Shown here piece after piece: positions 8,995 through 17,071 of a stretch of DNA of 48,703 bases. The stretch covers positions 1,618,119 through 1,666,821 of the forward strand of contig PTEU01000001.1 in assembly GCA_004359425.1 (NCBI GenBank), in the 5' to 3' direction. The notes beneath the pieces were generated by a model that was not told the origin of the DNA, did no database searches, and was given only the letters and a program-made list of their open reading frames with translations. A program made the translations under genes and the position numbers. Position 1 is the first letter of the stretch. Each line of letters starts with the position of its first letter. The stretch is from Ideonella sp. MAG2 (GTDB taxonomy: Bacteria > Pseudomonadota > Gammaproteobacteria > Burkholderiales > Burkholderiaceae_C).

Positions 8995-9447
8995 TCAAGG
9001 CAGCACAGCGAACTGGATTGAAACACCTGCAACGGCACCCGACAGACCGGAGCGGCACTGGGCATTGGCCGGGCTGTCTAGGCGATGCTGGGCGACTTGG
9101 GAAACAACGCCGACCACCGCGTTGGCACCCTCACGGCGAGCCTGTTCTACCGCACGGATGAGGACTTGCTTCAGGGCCTTTTGACACAAGGCTTCGTCTG
9201 AAGGTGCTTGACGAGTCGGCTCAGGAAAAGGGATTTCCTTGTGCTGAAGCGTCGTTGAGCTCTTGATCGTCAGCCCTTGGGCAGAGGCCGATCCAAAGCG
9301 CAACTCAATGCCTTGAAGAGTGCCTTCCTGCTTCAGGTCTGAGACCACCGAATCCCATGGCACATAGGTCGGGACATTCTTGGCGGCGGCGGCCACCGAT
9401 AAAGCCATCAGCGCGACGGCGATCAGCGAATGCTTTGTTGACTTCAT
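8995..9447 (-). CDS. Small secreted protein, upstream duplicate copy
   Basis: A 150-residue exported protein paralogous to 8078-8530 and exactly the same length. The signal peptide KSTKHSLIAVALMALSVAAAA precedes mature KNVPTYVPWDSVVSDL. Conserved blocks are FGSASAQGLTIKS, LKQVLIRAVEQARREGANAVVGVVSQ and two cysteines (ALC, AQCRSG). The ATG at 9447 is chosen over one ten codons upstream because AGGAG lies six bases before it and the signal peptide then starts correctly. It begins 30 bp after the GNAT-SnoaL gene, so it is probably the fourth gene of that operon. Function is unknown; the C-terminal strand and cysteine pattern recall periplasmic proteins mislabelled as excinuclease A. Confidence 0.75.
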   Translation of the reverse strand: MKSTKHSLIAVALMALSVAAAAKNVPTYVPWDSVVSDLKQEGTLQGIELRFGSASAQGLTIKSSTTLQHKEIPFPEPTRQAPSDEALCQKALKQVLIRAVEQARREGANAVVGVVSQVAQHRLDSPANAQCRSGLSGAVAGVSIQFAVLP

Positions 9448-9477
9448 GGGTACTCCTGGGTGTTGCGGGTAAGACAA

Positions 9478-10431
9478 TCAATGCTCGGCACCACGGCGAT
9501 AGGCACCCAAAACGCTGGCTTGTCGCCATGCTGGAGGTGACTCTCTCGTGGCCCAGACTTCTTGCAAGAAAGTGATCTGGCCTAGATCGAAGCTGTACCG
9601 ACTGCTGCCAAAAAATCGCTGGTCGCCGTGAAGGACTTCAATCAGGCTGATGACGCCGCCATCCAGTGTCGCCTCGACCTGGTGAACCTGAATGCGCCAT
9701 CCTTCCGGATACAAAGCGTTGGCGCGAATTATTGTGTCTGCATCTTCAAAAAACTCGTCTGAAGCCACCCAATGCATGCGGGCTTCATCTCGCAGACACG
9801 CCCTCGCGGCCGCCCAATCCCTCGCCTGGTAACTTGCCAGAAAGCAACGCACGAGCGCGCACCGATGCTCAGGGTCACCCGTGCTGGGCGCTGCGTCGGT
9901 CAGTGCCTTGAGCATCACGGTGCTGCGATAGTGCTTGGCGTCCCACTGAACTTGGGCCACCTCGTCGAAACCGTGGCGACGATAGAAGGCCACCAAATGC
10001 TGGGCCGGCAAGGCCGTATCCAGGGCCAAGGCCCTCGCACCCCGCTGACGCGCCACCTCCTCGGCCGCCACCAACAATGCAGCACCTACGCCCTGCCCTT
10101 GAAAGGCCGGATCCACAGCGAACTGATGCAGATGCATCACGTCTTGACGGAAAAACCAAGGCGTCGCACGGGCCCAACCATGGAGATTAGGGTCATAGGC
10201 CTGATCGAGCGTCAGCGTGCCCAACATCTGTCCCTTGTGCTCAGCCACAAGGCACAGGCCGTGCTCAACCCGGAACTGGGTCTGCGCCACGGTCTGATCC
10301 ACGGCGGTGAAGTTCATGCCTGCGGCACCCAATGGTGCGTAAGCCCGATGAAGCAACTCGGTCAGAGCCAGTAACCCATCGCCGTCCGCACGCGGACGAA
10401 CGGTGACATCGAGGCGAGTCAAGGAGCTCAT
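9478..10431 (-). CDS. GNAT acetyltransferase fused to a SnoaL/NTF2-like domain
   Basis: A 317-residue two-domain protein. Residues 1-175 are a GNAT N-acetyltransferase: the acetyl-CoA loop is FAVDPAFQGQGVGAALL (Q-x-x-G-x-G/A), followed by ALALDTALPAQHLVAFYRRHGF. Residues about 190-317 look like a SnoaL/NTF2-like cone (ALVRCFLASYQARDWAAARACL at the start, later VISLIEVLHGDQRFFGSSRYSFDL), a fold often used for small-molecule binding. Substrate is unknown. Its ATG overlaps the stop of the upstream lipoprotein gene (ATGA at 10428-10431), so the three genes 12997 to 9478 are translationally coupled. Being fused and coupled to envelope lipoproteins is unusual for a cytoplasmic GNAT protein. Confidence 0.75.
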   Translation of the reverse strand: MSSLTRLDVTVRPRADGDGLLALTELLHRAYAPLGAAGMNFTAVDQTVAQTQFRVEHGLCLVAEHKGQMLGTLTLDQAYDPNLHGWARATPWFFRQDVMHLHQFAVDPAFQGQGVGAALLVAAEEVARQRGARALALDTALPAQHLVAFYRRHGFDEVAQVQWDAKHYRSTVMLKALTDAAPSTGDPEHRCALVRCFLASYQARDWAAARACLRDEARMHWVASDEFFEDADTIIRANALYPEGWRIQVHQVEATLDGGVISLIEVLHGDQRFFGSSRYSFDLGQITFLQEVWATRESPPAWRQASVLGAYRRGAEH

Positions 10432-11603
10432 TTCCGGCCCTCACGCTCGTGACCCCAGACGACCTTGCCATCCACTGCATACAGCTTGCACCTGGCTCGG
10501 CTGCGCTCTTCGCAAGCTCTCAAAGCCCGCTGCGGCACCGTCTCTGTGACCATGGGATTCAGCGACTCGCCCCAGGCCATCCACGATTCACCATTGCCTG
10601 CAAGGGCAAAGGCCTTGGGATTTGGCTTGGTGAGGAAGACTTGATAGCGTCGCTCGGCCTGCAGGCTCAAGGTAGGAAGGCTTTGCGTTTGGGGCACTGC
10701 TGCTGCCACCGTTGCGACCGCCTCGACCCCTTCTCGCGAAGGCTGAGCAGCGGCCGCGACGGGGGCCGCTGATGGGGGGGGCTCCGCCACCGCTGCGGGC
10801 TCGGGCTTCGAAGCCGACACCATCGGCATCTGCAAGCTGGATTCCGGGAACATTTGCGACCAGGCCTCTTGCGCACACTCCGCCGCGTAGGCCTCCAGGC
10901 GCTGCTTGAGCAACGCAGCGCGATTGGCGACGAGTTCATCGTAACTCGGTGGATTGGATTCGCTCCGATTCAGGTAATTGCAGAAGCCTTCAGCCACCAC
11001 CACTTGGCGAGCGCGATCGATGAGCCGGGCCTTTAGTGCGTAGGTGAGACGGTAGCGATCCCATTGCGTGGGTAAGTAACTGCCACCCCATGACAATGTA
11101 CGAACATCCAGCACGAAGGCTGAGTCCCTGGGCGCGACTTGGAGAATGTGATTGAGCTCGGCGGGCTCAACAACACCGCTTGGCTCCAGGGGCAGCACCT
11201 GAACAGCGACCTTTAACCTAGCGACCAAAGCATCCGCCACTTTGCGCCCCGGATCGGTCAGCCCCCCTAAGTCCGACAATTCTTTGCCCTTTGTGACCGC
11301 GCTGTCGTTCATCACGACGCCACCCACAATCCCTCCGGTAAACACTGAGACCAGTGCCGATTTGACCCCGTCCTGCGAGGTCAGGAAGCGGAACTTCGGG
11401 TCCCCTACCGTCTTAGCCAAGGGTTGACCGCGAAGTTGCGAGACCAACTCCGGCGTGGCGGGCTGCTTAACAAAGGATGAGCAACCGGTCAGCAATGCCA
11501 CTGTAGACACACAAGCAGCCAACGATCCCAGCGAGCATTGACGAGGCCGAAACACAGCACAAGACGCGTCACTTTGCAGCCCTGGATTGATAGCAGACTT
11601 CAT
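10428..11603 (-). CDS. Lipoprotein with C-terminal Cys-pair domain (paralogue 2)
   Basis: A 391-residue lipoprotein. The lipobox LLTGC places the lipid on C41 after a hydrophobic segment. The N-terminal half contains SVFTGGIVGGVVM and a helical part with W-x-RYRLTYALKARLID and SYDELVANRAALLKQRLEAYAAEC. A Pro/Ala-rich linker (about residues 255-305) leads to a compact C-terminal domain, PNPKAFALAGNGESWMAWGE followed by RALRACEERSRARCKLYAVDGKVVW, with two cysteines eight residues apart. The same architecture and domain occur in the gene upstream, so the two are tandem paralogues. I do not recognise the family; the C-terminal domain loosely resembles DUF4189-type domains. AGGGAG precedes the ATG, which overlaps the previous stop by four bases. 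Confidence 0.75.
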   Translation of the reverse strand: MKSAINPGLQSDASCAVFRPRQCSLGSLAACVSTVALLTGCSSFVKQPATPELVSQLRGQPLAKTVGDPKFRFLTSQDGVKSALVSVFTGGIVGGVVMNDSAVTKGKELSDLGGLTDPGRKVADALVARLKVAVQVLPLEPSGVVEPAELNHILQVAPRDSAFVLDVRTLSWGGSYLPTQWDRYRLTYALKARLIDRARQVVVAEGFCNYLNRSESNPPSYDELVANRAALLKQRLEAYAAECAQEAWSQMFPESSLQMPMVSASKPEPAAVAEPPPSAAPVAAAAQPSREGVEAVATVAAAVPQTQSLPTLSLQAERRYQVFLTKPNPKAFALAGNGESWMAWGESLNPMVTETVPQRALRACEERSRARCKLYAVDGKVVWGHEREGRK

Positions 11604-12997
11604 TGGCTCCCTTTCTGACTCATCCCGAACACAAATCGATCATCCACCGCAAACAACACACAAGCGCTGTTGCTGCGTTCCTCGCACCCTCGCAGGGCAC
11701 GCTGCGACACAGTGTGCTTGGCACCAAGAGCATCTCCCCAGGCCATCCACCACCCCCCGTTCTCCGACACTGCAAAGGCTTTGGGGTTTGGCCGCGAGAG
11801 GTAGATGTGATAGCGGTGTGCGACCTGCGAATTCTCCAGGACCCGATCGGCAGCCGTGCTCGGCGGCAAGACAATCATGGGGCCACGCTCTGAAGCAGCC
11901 ACGGGTGCTGGAGGCTTCGGCACTGCGCCCAACGAACGCGGCAAAGGCGTCATGGCCTCAGGCACTGGAGGGACCTTCACCGATGCTGAGGGAGTGATGG
12001 CTGCGGCTGCAGGCTGATCCACCTTCACCAGAGGAGTTGCAGCCACCGCATCGGCAGGCGGGCTTGGCCGAGGCACTTCAGCCACCGGCGCTATGGGCGA
12101 GGGCGCTGCGGGCAAAGGTACCGCCGAAACCTCGGAGAGCGACCCCGCCCGTTCCTGTGGTTCTGACGGCTCTACGGGCACTGGCGATGCGAGGGGTTCG
12201 ACCACAGCAGCCGCTGAGGTGGCCGCCAGCCCAGTAGTTACGGGTTCTGGCGCTGCGGCTTTTGCCGCCATGTTTTGGGGCAAGCCTTGCGCCAACTGGT
12301 TCCAAATTTCGGTGATGCAGGCTTGCCTATGCTTGTCCATGGCGCGATGCAGTCGCGCCGCTTGGTCCGCCACCATGGCGTCGTAGCCCTCGATGCGGTC
12401 TGCCTCTGCATCGAAACGCTGGCATTGCCCGGTCGCCAGCGTGCTCCCGGTCTGGCTGTCACTCAGCAGGACGGTTAAGGCCAGTTGCGTGCCATAGCGC
12501 CCCTTATCCAGCGCCAGATACTGGGCCGCCCAACGGTCGGTGCGAGCTTCCAACACATACCGGCTCGGCACCGACAAATCTTGCCCACGCGCGTCTTCGG
12601 GAGTGGAAAGACGCTGCGCCGTGACACCGGCAGATTGGCCCAACCGGGCGGCCAGCTCGGTGGCGACTGCATAGGCTGGGTCCACCAAGCCAAACTCCTT
12701 GGCAAAAGGCTCACCCTCCTGCTGGGCCGCTCTTTCAGCAGCAGCAATGGCCAAGTCCGCGTTCAAAAGCAGTGCGCCAATGAGTGTCGCGGCAGTCGTA
12801 CCACCGGTAAAAAGGCTGAAGCTAGCTGGCGTTGCCTTCGTGGATAAGGTGCTGCCTTGCAGTACGGCCAGCGAGCCAGGCTTGACCTGCGGCCGCTGCG
12901 GCAGTGCCACGCACCCACTCAGCAAGCAGGCCACCGCTAAAGTGGCCAAAACCGCCTTTGGCCCTCCCGAGGCCCTTGAATTCATGAACGGCGTCAT
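11600..12997 (-). CDS. Lipoprotein with C-terminal Cys-pair domain (paralogue 1)
   Basis: A 465-residue lipoprotein with lipobox LLSGC (lipidated C29). It parallels the downstream gene: SLFTGGTTAATLIGALLL near the start, a middle part with RYGTQLALTVLLSD and GYDAMVADQAARLHRAMDKHRQAC, a long Pro/Ala/Val-rich linker (about residues 240-385) suited to spanning the periplasm, and a C-terminal domain with NPKAFAVSENGGWWMAWGD and RALRGCEERSNSACVLFAVDDRFVF. First gene of a coupled operon (this gene, its paralogue, GNAT-SnoaL, then the small secreted protein). AAGGGA lies upstream of the ATG at 12997. It starts 124 bp after the end of liuB, so it may be transcribed with liu. Function unknown. Confidence 0.75.
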   Translation of the reverse strand: MTPFMNSRASGGPKAVLATLAVACLLSGCVALPQRPQVKPGSLAVLQGSTLSTKATPASFSLFTGGTTAATLIGALLLNADLAIAAAERAAQQEGEPFAKEFGLVDPAYAVATELAARLGQSAGVTAQRLSTPEDARGQDLSVPSRYVLEARTDRWAAQYLALDKGRYGTQLALTVLLSDSQTGSTLATGQCQRFDAEADRIEGYDAMVADQAARLHRAMDKHRQACITEIWNQLAQGLPQNMAAKAAAPEPVTTGLAATSAAAVVEPLASPVPVEPSEPQERAGSLSEVSAVPLPAAPSPIAPVAEVPRPSPPADAVAATPLVKVDQPAAAAITPSASVKVPPVPEAMTPLPRSLGAVPKPPAPVAASERGPMIVLPPSTAADRVLENSQVAHRYHIYLSRPNPKAFAVSENGGWWMAWGDALGAKHTVSQRALRGCEERSNSACVLFAVDDRFVFGMSQKGSQ

Positions 12998-13121
12998 TCA
13001 CAGTCCCTTGATGTTTGAAGTGGAGGCCGCCACTTATCGCAAGTAGCGCCAAGCCTCACATCTTGCCTCGACACCATGCCCACACCGGCGTCTCCTTGCT
13101 CTCTTTTGGGAGGCAGGGTCT

Positions 13122-14744
13122 TCACATCCGGAACACCCCAAACTTCGCGTCAGGAATCGGTGCATTCAAGCTGGCCGACAAGCCCAGCGCCAGCACGCGG
13201 CGGGTGTCGACGGGGTCGATCACGCCGTCGTCCCACAGACGGGCGCTGGCGTAGTAGGGGTGGCCTTGCACTTCGTATTGCTCTTTGATGGGGGCTTTGA
13301 AGGCGGCTTCTTCGTCGGCGCTCCAGTGGCCGCCTTTGGCTTCGATGCCGTCGCGCTTGACGGTGGCCAGCACGCTGGCAGCTTGCTCGCCACCCATGAC
13401 GCTGATGCGTGCGTTCGGCCACATCCACAAGAAGCGGGGTGAGTAGGCGCGGCCGCACATGCCGTAGTTGCCAGCCCCAAAGCTGCCGCCGATGATGACG
13501 GTGAACTTGGGCACGTTGGCGCAGGCCACGGCCGTCACCATCTTGGCGCCAGCGCGGGCAATGCCTTCGTTCTCGTACTTGCGGCCCACCATGAAGCCGG
13601 TGATGTTCTGCAGAAACACCAGCGGGATCTTGCGCTGGCAGCACAGCTCGATGAAGTGCGCGCCCTTGTTGGCGCTCTCGGCAAACAGAATGCCGTTGTT
13701 GGCGACGATGCCGACCGGCATGCCCTCGATGTGGGCAAAGCCGCAAACCAGGGTGGTGCCGTAGCGAGACTTGAACTCATCGAACTCAGAGCCGTCGACG
13801 ATGCGGGCGATGATCTCGCGCACGTCAAAAGGCTTGCGGGTGTCGGTGGGGATCACCGCCAGCAGTTCTTCCGCCGGGTACTTGGGCTCAGCGGGCGTGC
13901 GCAATGCCATGGGCTGCGGCTTTTGCCAGTTGAGGTTGGCAACAGCAGCGCGAGCCAGGGCCAGCGCATGCAGGTCGTTGTCGGCCAGGTGATCGGCCAC
14001 GCCGGAGAGGCGCGTGTGCACATCGCCACCGCCCAAGTCTTCTGCGCTCACCACCTCGCCCGTGGCGGCCTTCACCAGCGGTGGGCCACCCAAAAAGATG
14101 GTGCCTTGGTTCTTGACGATGATGGTCTCGTCGCTCATGGCCGGCACATAGGCGCCGCCCGCCGTGCACGAGCCCATGACCACGGCGATTTGCGGAATGC
14201 CCACCGCCGACATATTGGCCTGGTTGTAGAAAATGCGGCCGAAATGGTCGCGGTCAGGGAAGACGTCGTCTTGATTGGGCAAGTTGGCGCCGCCCGAGTC
14301 CACCAAGTAGATGCAGGGCAGCTTGTTTTGCTGCGCCACTTCTTGAGCCCGCAAGTGCTTTTTGACGGTGAGCGGGTAGTAGGTGCCGCCCTTGACGGTG
14401 GCGTCATTGCAGACGATGACGCACTCCACCCCACCCACCCGGCCAATGCCCGCGATCATGCCGGCGCAGGGCGCGGCGTCGCTGCCGTCTTTTTCGGGGT
14501 ACATGCCCAAAGCGGCCAGCGGGGCGATCTCCAGGAACGGGGTGTCTGGGTCGAGCAGCATCTCGACCCGCTCGCGCGGCAGCAGCTTACCGCGCGCCAA
14601 ATGCTTGGCGCGTGCGGCCTCGCCACCGCCTTCGGCAATCTTGGCCAGCTTGGCATTGAGGTCATCCACCAGCGCCTTCATGGCCGCCGCATTGGCTTGC
14701 GATTCGGCCGAACGCGCGTTGAGTTTGCTTGAAATGATGGGCAT
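13122..14744 (-). CDS. liuB: 3-methylcrotonyl-CoA carboxylase, carboxyltransferase beta subunit
   Basis: Transfers CO2 from biotin of the liuD subunit to 3-methylcrotonyl-CoA, giving 3-methylglutaconyl-CoA. The 540-residue protein has both carboxyltransferase halves: N-terminal ([20 protein letters not shown], then [28 protein letters not shown], a sequence characteristic of MCC-beta) and C-terminal ([19 protein letters not shown], then [12 protein letters not shown] and [12 protein letters not shown]). Length is normal. The ATG at 14744 is chosen because family members start at this MPIISSKLN segment; an in-frame start 14 codons upstream would add an unusual leader. It follows liuA by 61 bp on the same strand. 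Confidence 0.95.
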   Translation of the reverse strand: MPIISSKLNARSAESQANAAAMKALVDDLNAKLAKIAEGGGEAARAKHLARGKLLPRERVEMLLDPDTPFLEIAPLAALGMYPEKDGSDAAPCAGMIAGIGRVGGVECVIVCNDATVKGGTYYPLTVKKHLRAQEVAQQNKLPCIYLVDSGGANLPNQDDVFPDRDHFGRIFYNQANMSAVGIPQIAVVMGSCTAGGAYVPAMSDETIIVKNQGTIFLGGPPLVKAATGEVVSAEDLGGGDVHTRLSGVADHLADNDLHALALARAAVANLNWQKPQPMALRTPAEPKYPAEELLAVIPTDTRKPFDVREIIARIVDGSEFDEFKSRYGTTLVCGFAHIEGMPVGIVANNGILFAESANKGAHFIELCCQRKIPLVFLQNITGFMVGRKYENEGIARAGAKMVTAVACANVPKFTVIIGGSFGAGNYGMCGRAYSPRFLWMWPNARISVMGGEQAASVLATVKRDGIEAKGGHWSADEEAAFKAPIKEQYEVQGHPYYASARLWDDGVIDPVDTRRVLALGLSASLNAPIPDAKFGVFRM

Positions 14745-14805
14745 GTGTGATCCGTCGTCTGTGCGGGTAAGCGGTGCGTGTCTCACGCCCCTAGGGGGCG
14801 GGGCT

Positions 14806-15978
14806 TCAGCATGTCTCGGCGAAGAGCTCGCGTCCGATCAGCATGCGGCGGATCTCGCTGGTGCCTGCACCGATTTCGTAGAGCTTGGCGTCACGCCACA
14901 GACGGCCGGTGGGGTATTCGTTGGTGTAGCCCACGCCGCCCAGGGCTTGGATGGCCTCGCCGGCCATCCAGGTGGCTTTCTCAGCGGTGTAAAGGATCAC
15001 GCCTGCAGCATCCTTGCGCAGGGTGCGGGCATGGTCGCCGCGGTCACAAGCTTGGGCCACGGCATAGGCATAGGCACGGCAGGCTTGGAAGGTGGAATAC
15101 ATGTCGGCGATCTTGCCCTGCATGAGTTGGAACTCACCAATGCTTTGGCCAAACTGCTTGCGCTCGTGCACAAAGGGCACGACCACGTCCATGCAAGCCG
15201 CCATGATGCCCAGCGGGCCACCCGAGAGCACCACGCGCTCGTAGTCCAGGCCGCTCATCAACACCTTGGCGCCCATGCCTTCGCCGCCCAGCACGTTCTC
15301 GGCCGGCACTTCGCAGTTGTCGAAGAACAGCGGGTAGGTGTTGGAGCCGCGCATGCCGAGCTTGTCCAGGTGCTGGCCCTTGCTGAAGCCCTTGAAGCCC
15401 TTTTCGATGATGAAGGCCGTCATGCCGCGCGCGCCCATCTCGGGCTCGGTCTTGGCATAGACCACCAGGGTGTCGGCGTCACCGCCGTTGGTGATCCACA
15501 TCTTGGAGCCGTTGAGCACGTAGTGGTCGCCCTTTTTGTCGGCACGCAGCTTCATGCTCACCACGTCCGAGCCTGCGCCCGGCTCGCTCATGGCCAAGGC
15601 GCCCACTTGCGTGCCGGCAATCAGGCCCGGCAGGTATTTGCGCTTTTGCGCGTCGGTGCCGTTGCGGTGGATTTGGTTGACGCACAGATTGCTGTGCGCG
15701 CCGTAGCTCAGGCCCACCGAGGCGCTGGCGCGGCTGATCTCTTCCATCGCCACCATGTGGGCCACATAGCCCATGGCGGTGCCGCCGTATTCTTCGGCCA
15801 CGGTCAGGCCGTGCACGCCCAGGTCGCCCAGCTTCTTCCACATGTCTGCCGGGAACTCATTCACGCGGTCGATCTCGGCGGCGCGCGGTGCGATCTCGTT
15901 TTGAGCGAAGTCGCGCACGGCTTCGCGCAGCGCGGCGATGTCCTCGCCCAAAGGAAAGGTAAAAGTGGACTCAAACAT
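14806..15978 (-). CDS. liuA: Isovaleryl-CoA dehydrogenase
   Basis: FAD enzyme that oxidises isovaleryl-CoA to 3-methylcrotonyl-CoA and feeds electrons to ETF. The 390-residue protein shows acyl-CoA dehydrogenase motifs: [12 protein letters not shown] (131-142), WITNGGDAD (161-169), [21 protein letters not shown] near the C-terminus and [17 protein letters not shown] at the end. The catalytic base E247 sits in [13 protein letters not shown], the position specific to isovaleryl-CoA dehydrogenases rather than near the C-terminus as in medium-chain enzymes. The ATG at 15978 has AGGAG nine bases before it and gives the usual family length. First gene of the liu cluster, divergent from the TetR gene, behind a promoter at 16096-16124. 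Confidence 0.95.
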   Translation of the reverse strand: MFESTFTFPLGEDIAALREAVRDFAQNEIAPRAAEIDRVNEFPADMWKKLGDLGVHGLTVAEEYGGTAMGYVAHMVAMEEISRASASVGLSYGAHSNLCVNQIHRNGTDAQKRKYLPGLIAGTQVGALAMSEPGAGSDVVSMKLRADKKGDHYVLNGSKMWITNGGDADTLVVYAKTEPEMGARGMTAFIIEKGFKGFSKGQHLDKLGMRGSNTYPLFFDNCEVPAENVLGGEGMGAKVLMSGLDYERVVLSGGPLGIMAACMDVVVPFVHERKQFGQSIGEFQLMQGKIADMYSTFQACRAYAYAVAQACDRGDHARTLRKDAAGVILYTAEKATWMAGEAIQALGGVGYTNEYPTGRLWRDAKLYEIGAGTSEIRRMLIGRELFAETC

Positions 15979-16095
15979 GCGGTGTCTCCTGATGCTGTGA
16001 CGGGATGGCCGCTGTTGAGCCATCCTCAATAGAAACCCTGATCTCGCCTCATGAAGCCAGCCATGGCTGCCCCTCACTGAGCCGGTGCAGCCCAG

Positions 16096-16124
16096 AATCT
16101 AACAGCGCCACCCTTGCGGATCAA
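16096..16124 (-). promoter_or_regulatory. Predicted sigma-70 promoter of liuA
   Basis: On the minus strand TTGATC (16119-16124) and TAGATT (16096-16101) are separated by 17 bp, a fair match to -35 and -10 boxes. The start would fall near 16089, giving a leader of about 110 nt to liuA. The palindrome at 16132-16146 lies just upstream of the -35 box. Inference from consensus only. Confidence 0.5.
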
Positions 16125-16131
16125 GTATTTT

Positions 16132-16146
16132 TTGAGTGATACTCAA
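16132..16146. promoter_or_regulatory. Palindromic operator candidate between liuA and the TetR gene
   Basis: TTGAGT-GAT-ACTCAA is a perfect 6-bp inverted repeat with a 3-bp spacer. It ends three bases before the proposed ATG of the TetR gene and lies seven bases upstream of the predicted liuA -35 box. That is well placed to repress the regulator itself and to act on the divergent liu promoter. Binding by this TetR protein is an inference. Confidence 0.6.
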
Positions 16147-16149
16147 TTT

Positions 16150-16899
16150 ATGCCTCGCACTCGCTCCATCAAGGCCATCACCCCGCCCAGCCAGCCCCCC
16201 GTGGGCGCGCGCCGGGCCACCGCCAGCGCCAAGAGCGAGCAGCGGGTACGTGACATCCTGCGGGTGGGCCGCGAGGTGCTGGCCGAGAAGGGTTATGAGC
16301 GTGCCACCACCATTGAGATCGCCCAGCGCTTGGGCATCTCTGAGGCCACGGTCTTCACCTACTTCAGAGGCAAGCGCGAGCTGTGCGTGCGCGTCATCAG
16401 TGACTGGTACGACGAGATCATTGCCGCCATGCAGGCGGTGTTGAGCGAAGCTCAGGCCCAGCAGCAACCGCTGCGCCAGCAAATGGCCTTGCTGATGCGC
16501 ACCCATTTGCAGCTCTTCTTGATTCAGGGCACCGGCTTGTGTGCGTTGGTGCTCTCAGAGGGCCGTTCCAAGGGCCAAGAGTTGGGCGACAGCTTTGCGC
16601 CCTTGCAGCGGCGCTACACCGCACCGCTGATGGACCTGCTGGCCCGGGGCCAGGCCAGTGGCGAGATCCGCCAAGATATTCCGCTGCGCCTGCTGCGCCC
16701 CATGGTGCTGGGGCCGATGGAACACATCCTGTGGGAAGTGGTGGGGCAAACCTCGGGTGGCAACCTCAAGACCACCGACCTGGAAACTACCAGCCGCGCG
16801 CTGCAGGACATGGTGTGGGCGGCCATTGCCGCCCCCAACCAGGAACTGGCTCAGTTGCGGCGCTTCAAGGCCAGCATCCTCCAGGCCGTCGACGGCTAA
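16150..16899 (+). CDS. TetR-family regulator, probable LiuQ-type controller of the liu genes
   Basis: A 249-residue transcription factor. The N-terminal HTH is typical of TetR: VRDILRVGREVLAEKGYERATTIEIAQRLGISEATVFTYFRGK (spanning about residues 35-77), where the recognition helix is SEATVFTYF. The remaining helical domain would bind an acyl-CoA-like ligand. It is divergent from liuA with a palindrome between them. TetR regulators called LiuQ are known to control branched-chain amino-acid degradation in betaproteobacteria, so this is the likely role. The ATG at 16150 is preferred over an upstream TTG at 16114 because the latter would put the operator inside the gene. No clear ribosome-binding site precedes the ATG. 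The stop codon lies in the target duplication of a MITE-like element. Confidence 0.8.
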   Translation: MPRTRSIKAITPPSQPPVGARRATASAKSEQRVRDILRVGREVLAEKGYERATTIEIAQRLGISEATVFTYFRGKRELCVRVISDWYDEIIAAMQAVLSEAQAQQQPLRQQMALLMRTHLQLFLIQGTGLCALVLSEGRSKGQELGDSFAPLQRRYTAPLMDLLARGQASGEIRQDIPLRLLRPMVLGPMEHILWEVVGQTSGGNLKTTDLETTSRALQDMVWAAIAAPNQELAQLRRFKASILQAVDG

Positions 16900-17061
16900 G
16901 GAAGCTCTGCATAAATCGGGGCGAGGCCGGGTAGTGCGGATCGGGATGGGGTGCAAGGCGCAGTTTGACGGCAATAGCCGTAGCTATTGGCGAGAACTGC
17001 AACGCCGCAGACCGCCCGAGCCCGCGCTATCCCGGACCGGCCTGATTTGTGCAGAGCTTCC
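16900..17061. mobile_element. 162-bp MITE-like element with IS5-type ends and CTAA duplication
   Basis: The element starts GGAAGCTCTGCATAAATC and ends with the imperfect inverse GATTTGTGCAGAGCTTCC. Nearly the whole unit is self-complementary, with a central palindrome AATAGC-CGTA-GCTATT around 16971-16986 and pairing stretches such as GGTGCAAGGCGCAGTTT. It is flanked by CTAA on both sides (16896-16899 and 17062-17065), and the left copy includes the TAA stop of the TetR gene. Four-bp YTAR duplications and GGAAG-type termini are typical of IS5-group elements. No transposase is encoded, so it would be non-autonomous. The RNA could fold into a long hairpin and end both convergent transcripts. 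Confidence 0.75.
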
Positions 17062-17071
17062 CTAAGCAAAC

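Larger units (their letters stand above)
7834..9464 (-). repeat. Tandem duplication, 917-bp period (secreted protein gene plus 5' part of liuC)
   Basis: Two collinear blocks lie head to tail with a constant offset of 917 bp. The small secreted protein genes start at 9447 and 8530 and stop at 8995 and 8078, and the liuC start positions are 8960 and 8043. Both offsets are exactly 917, so no indel separates the two blocks over about 620 bp. Similarity also covers the ribosome-binding sites (AGGAGTACCC and AGGAGTACACC before the ATGs). The upstream block ends near 8703 inside liuC; beyond that (8541-8702) I see no liuC sequence and no gene. Sequence divergence between the blocks is substantial, so the duplication is old. 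Confidence 0.85.

Noticed and set aside
14383..16032. 549-codon plus-strand open frame across liuB/liuA
   Set aside because: Runs opposite two well-supported genes and through their intergenic region; composition is His/Gly/Gln-rich as in typical antisense frames.
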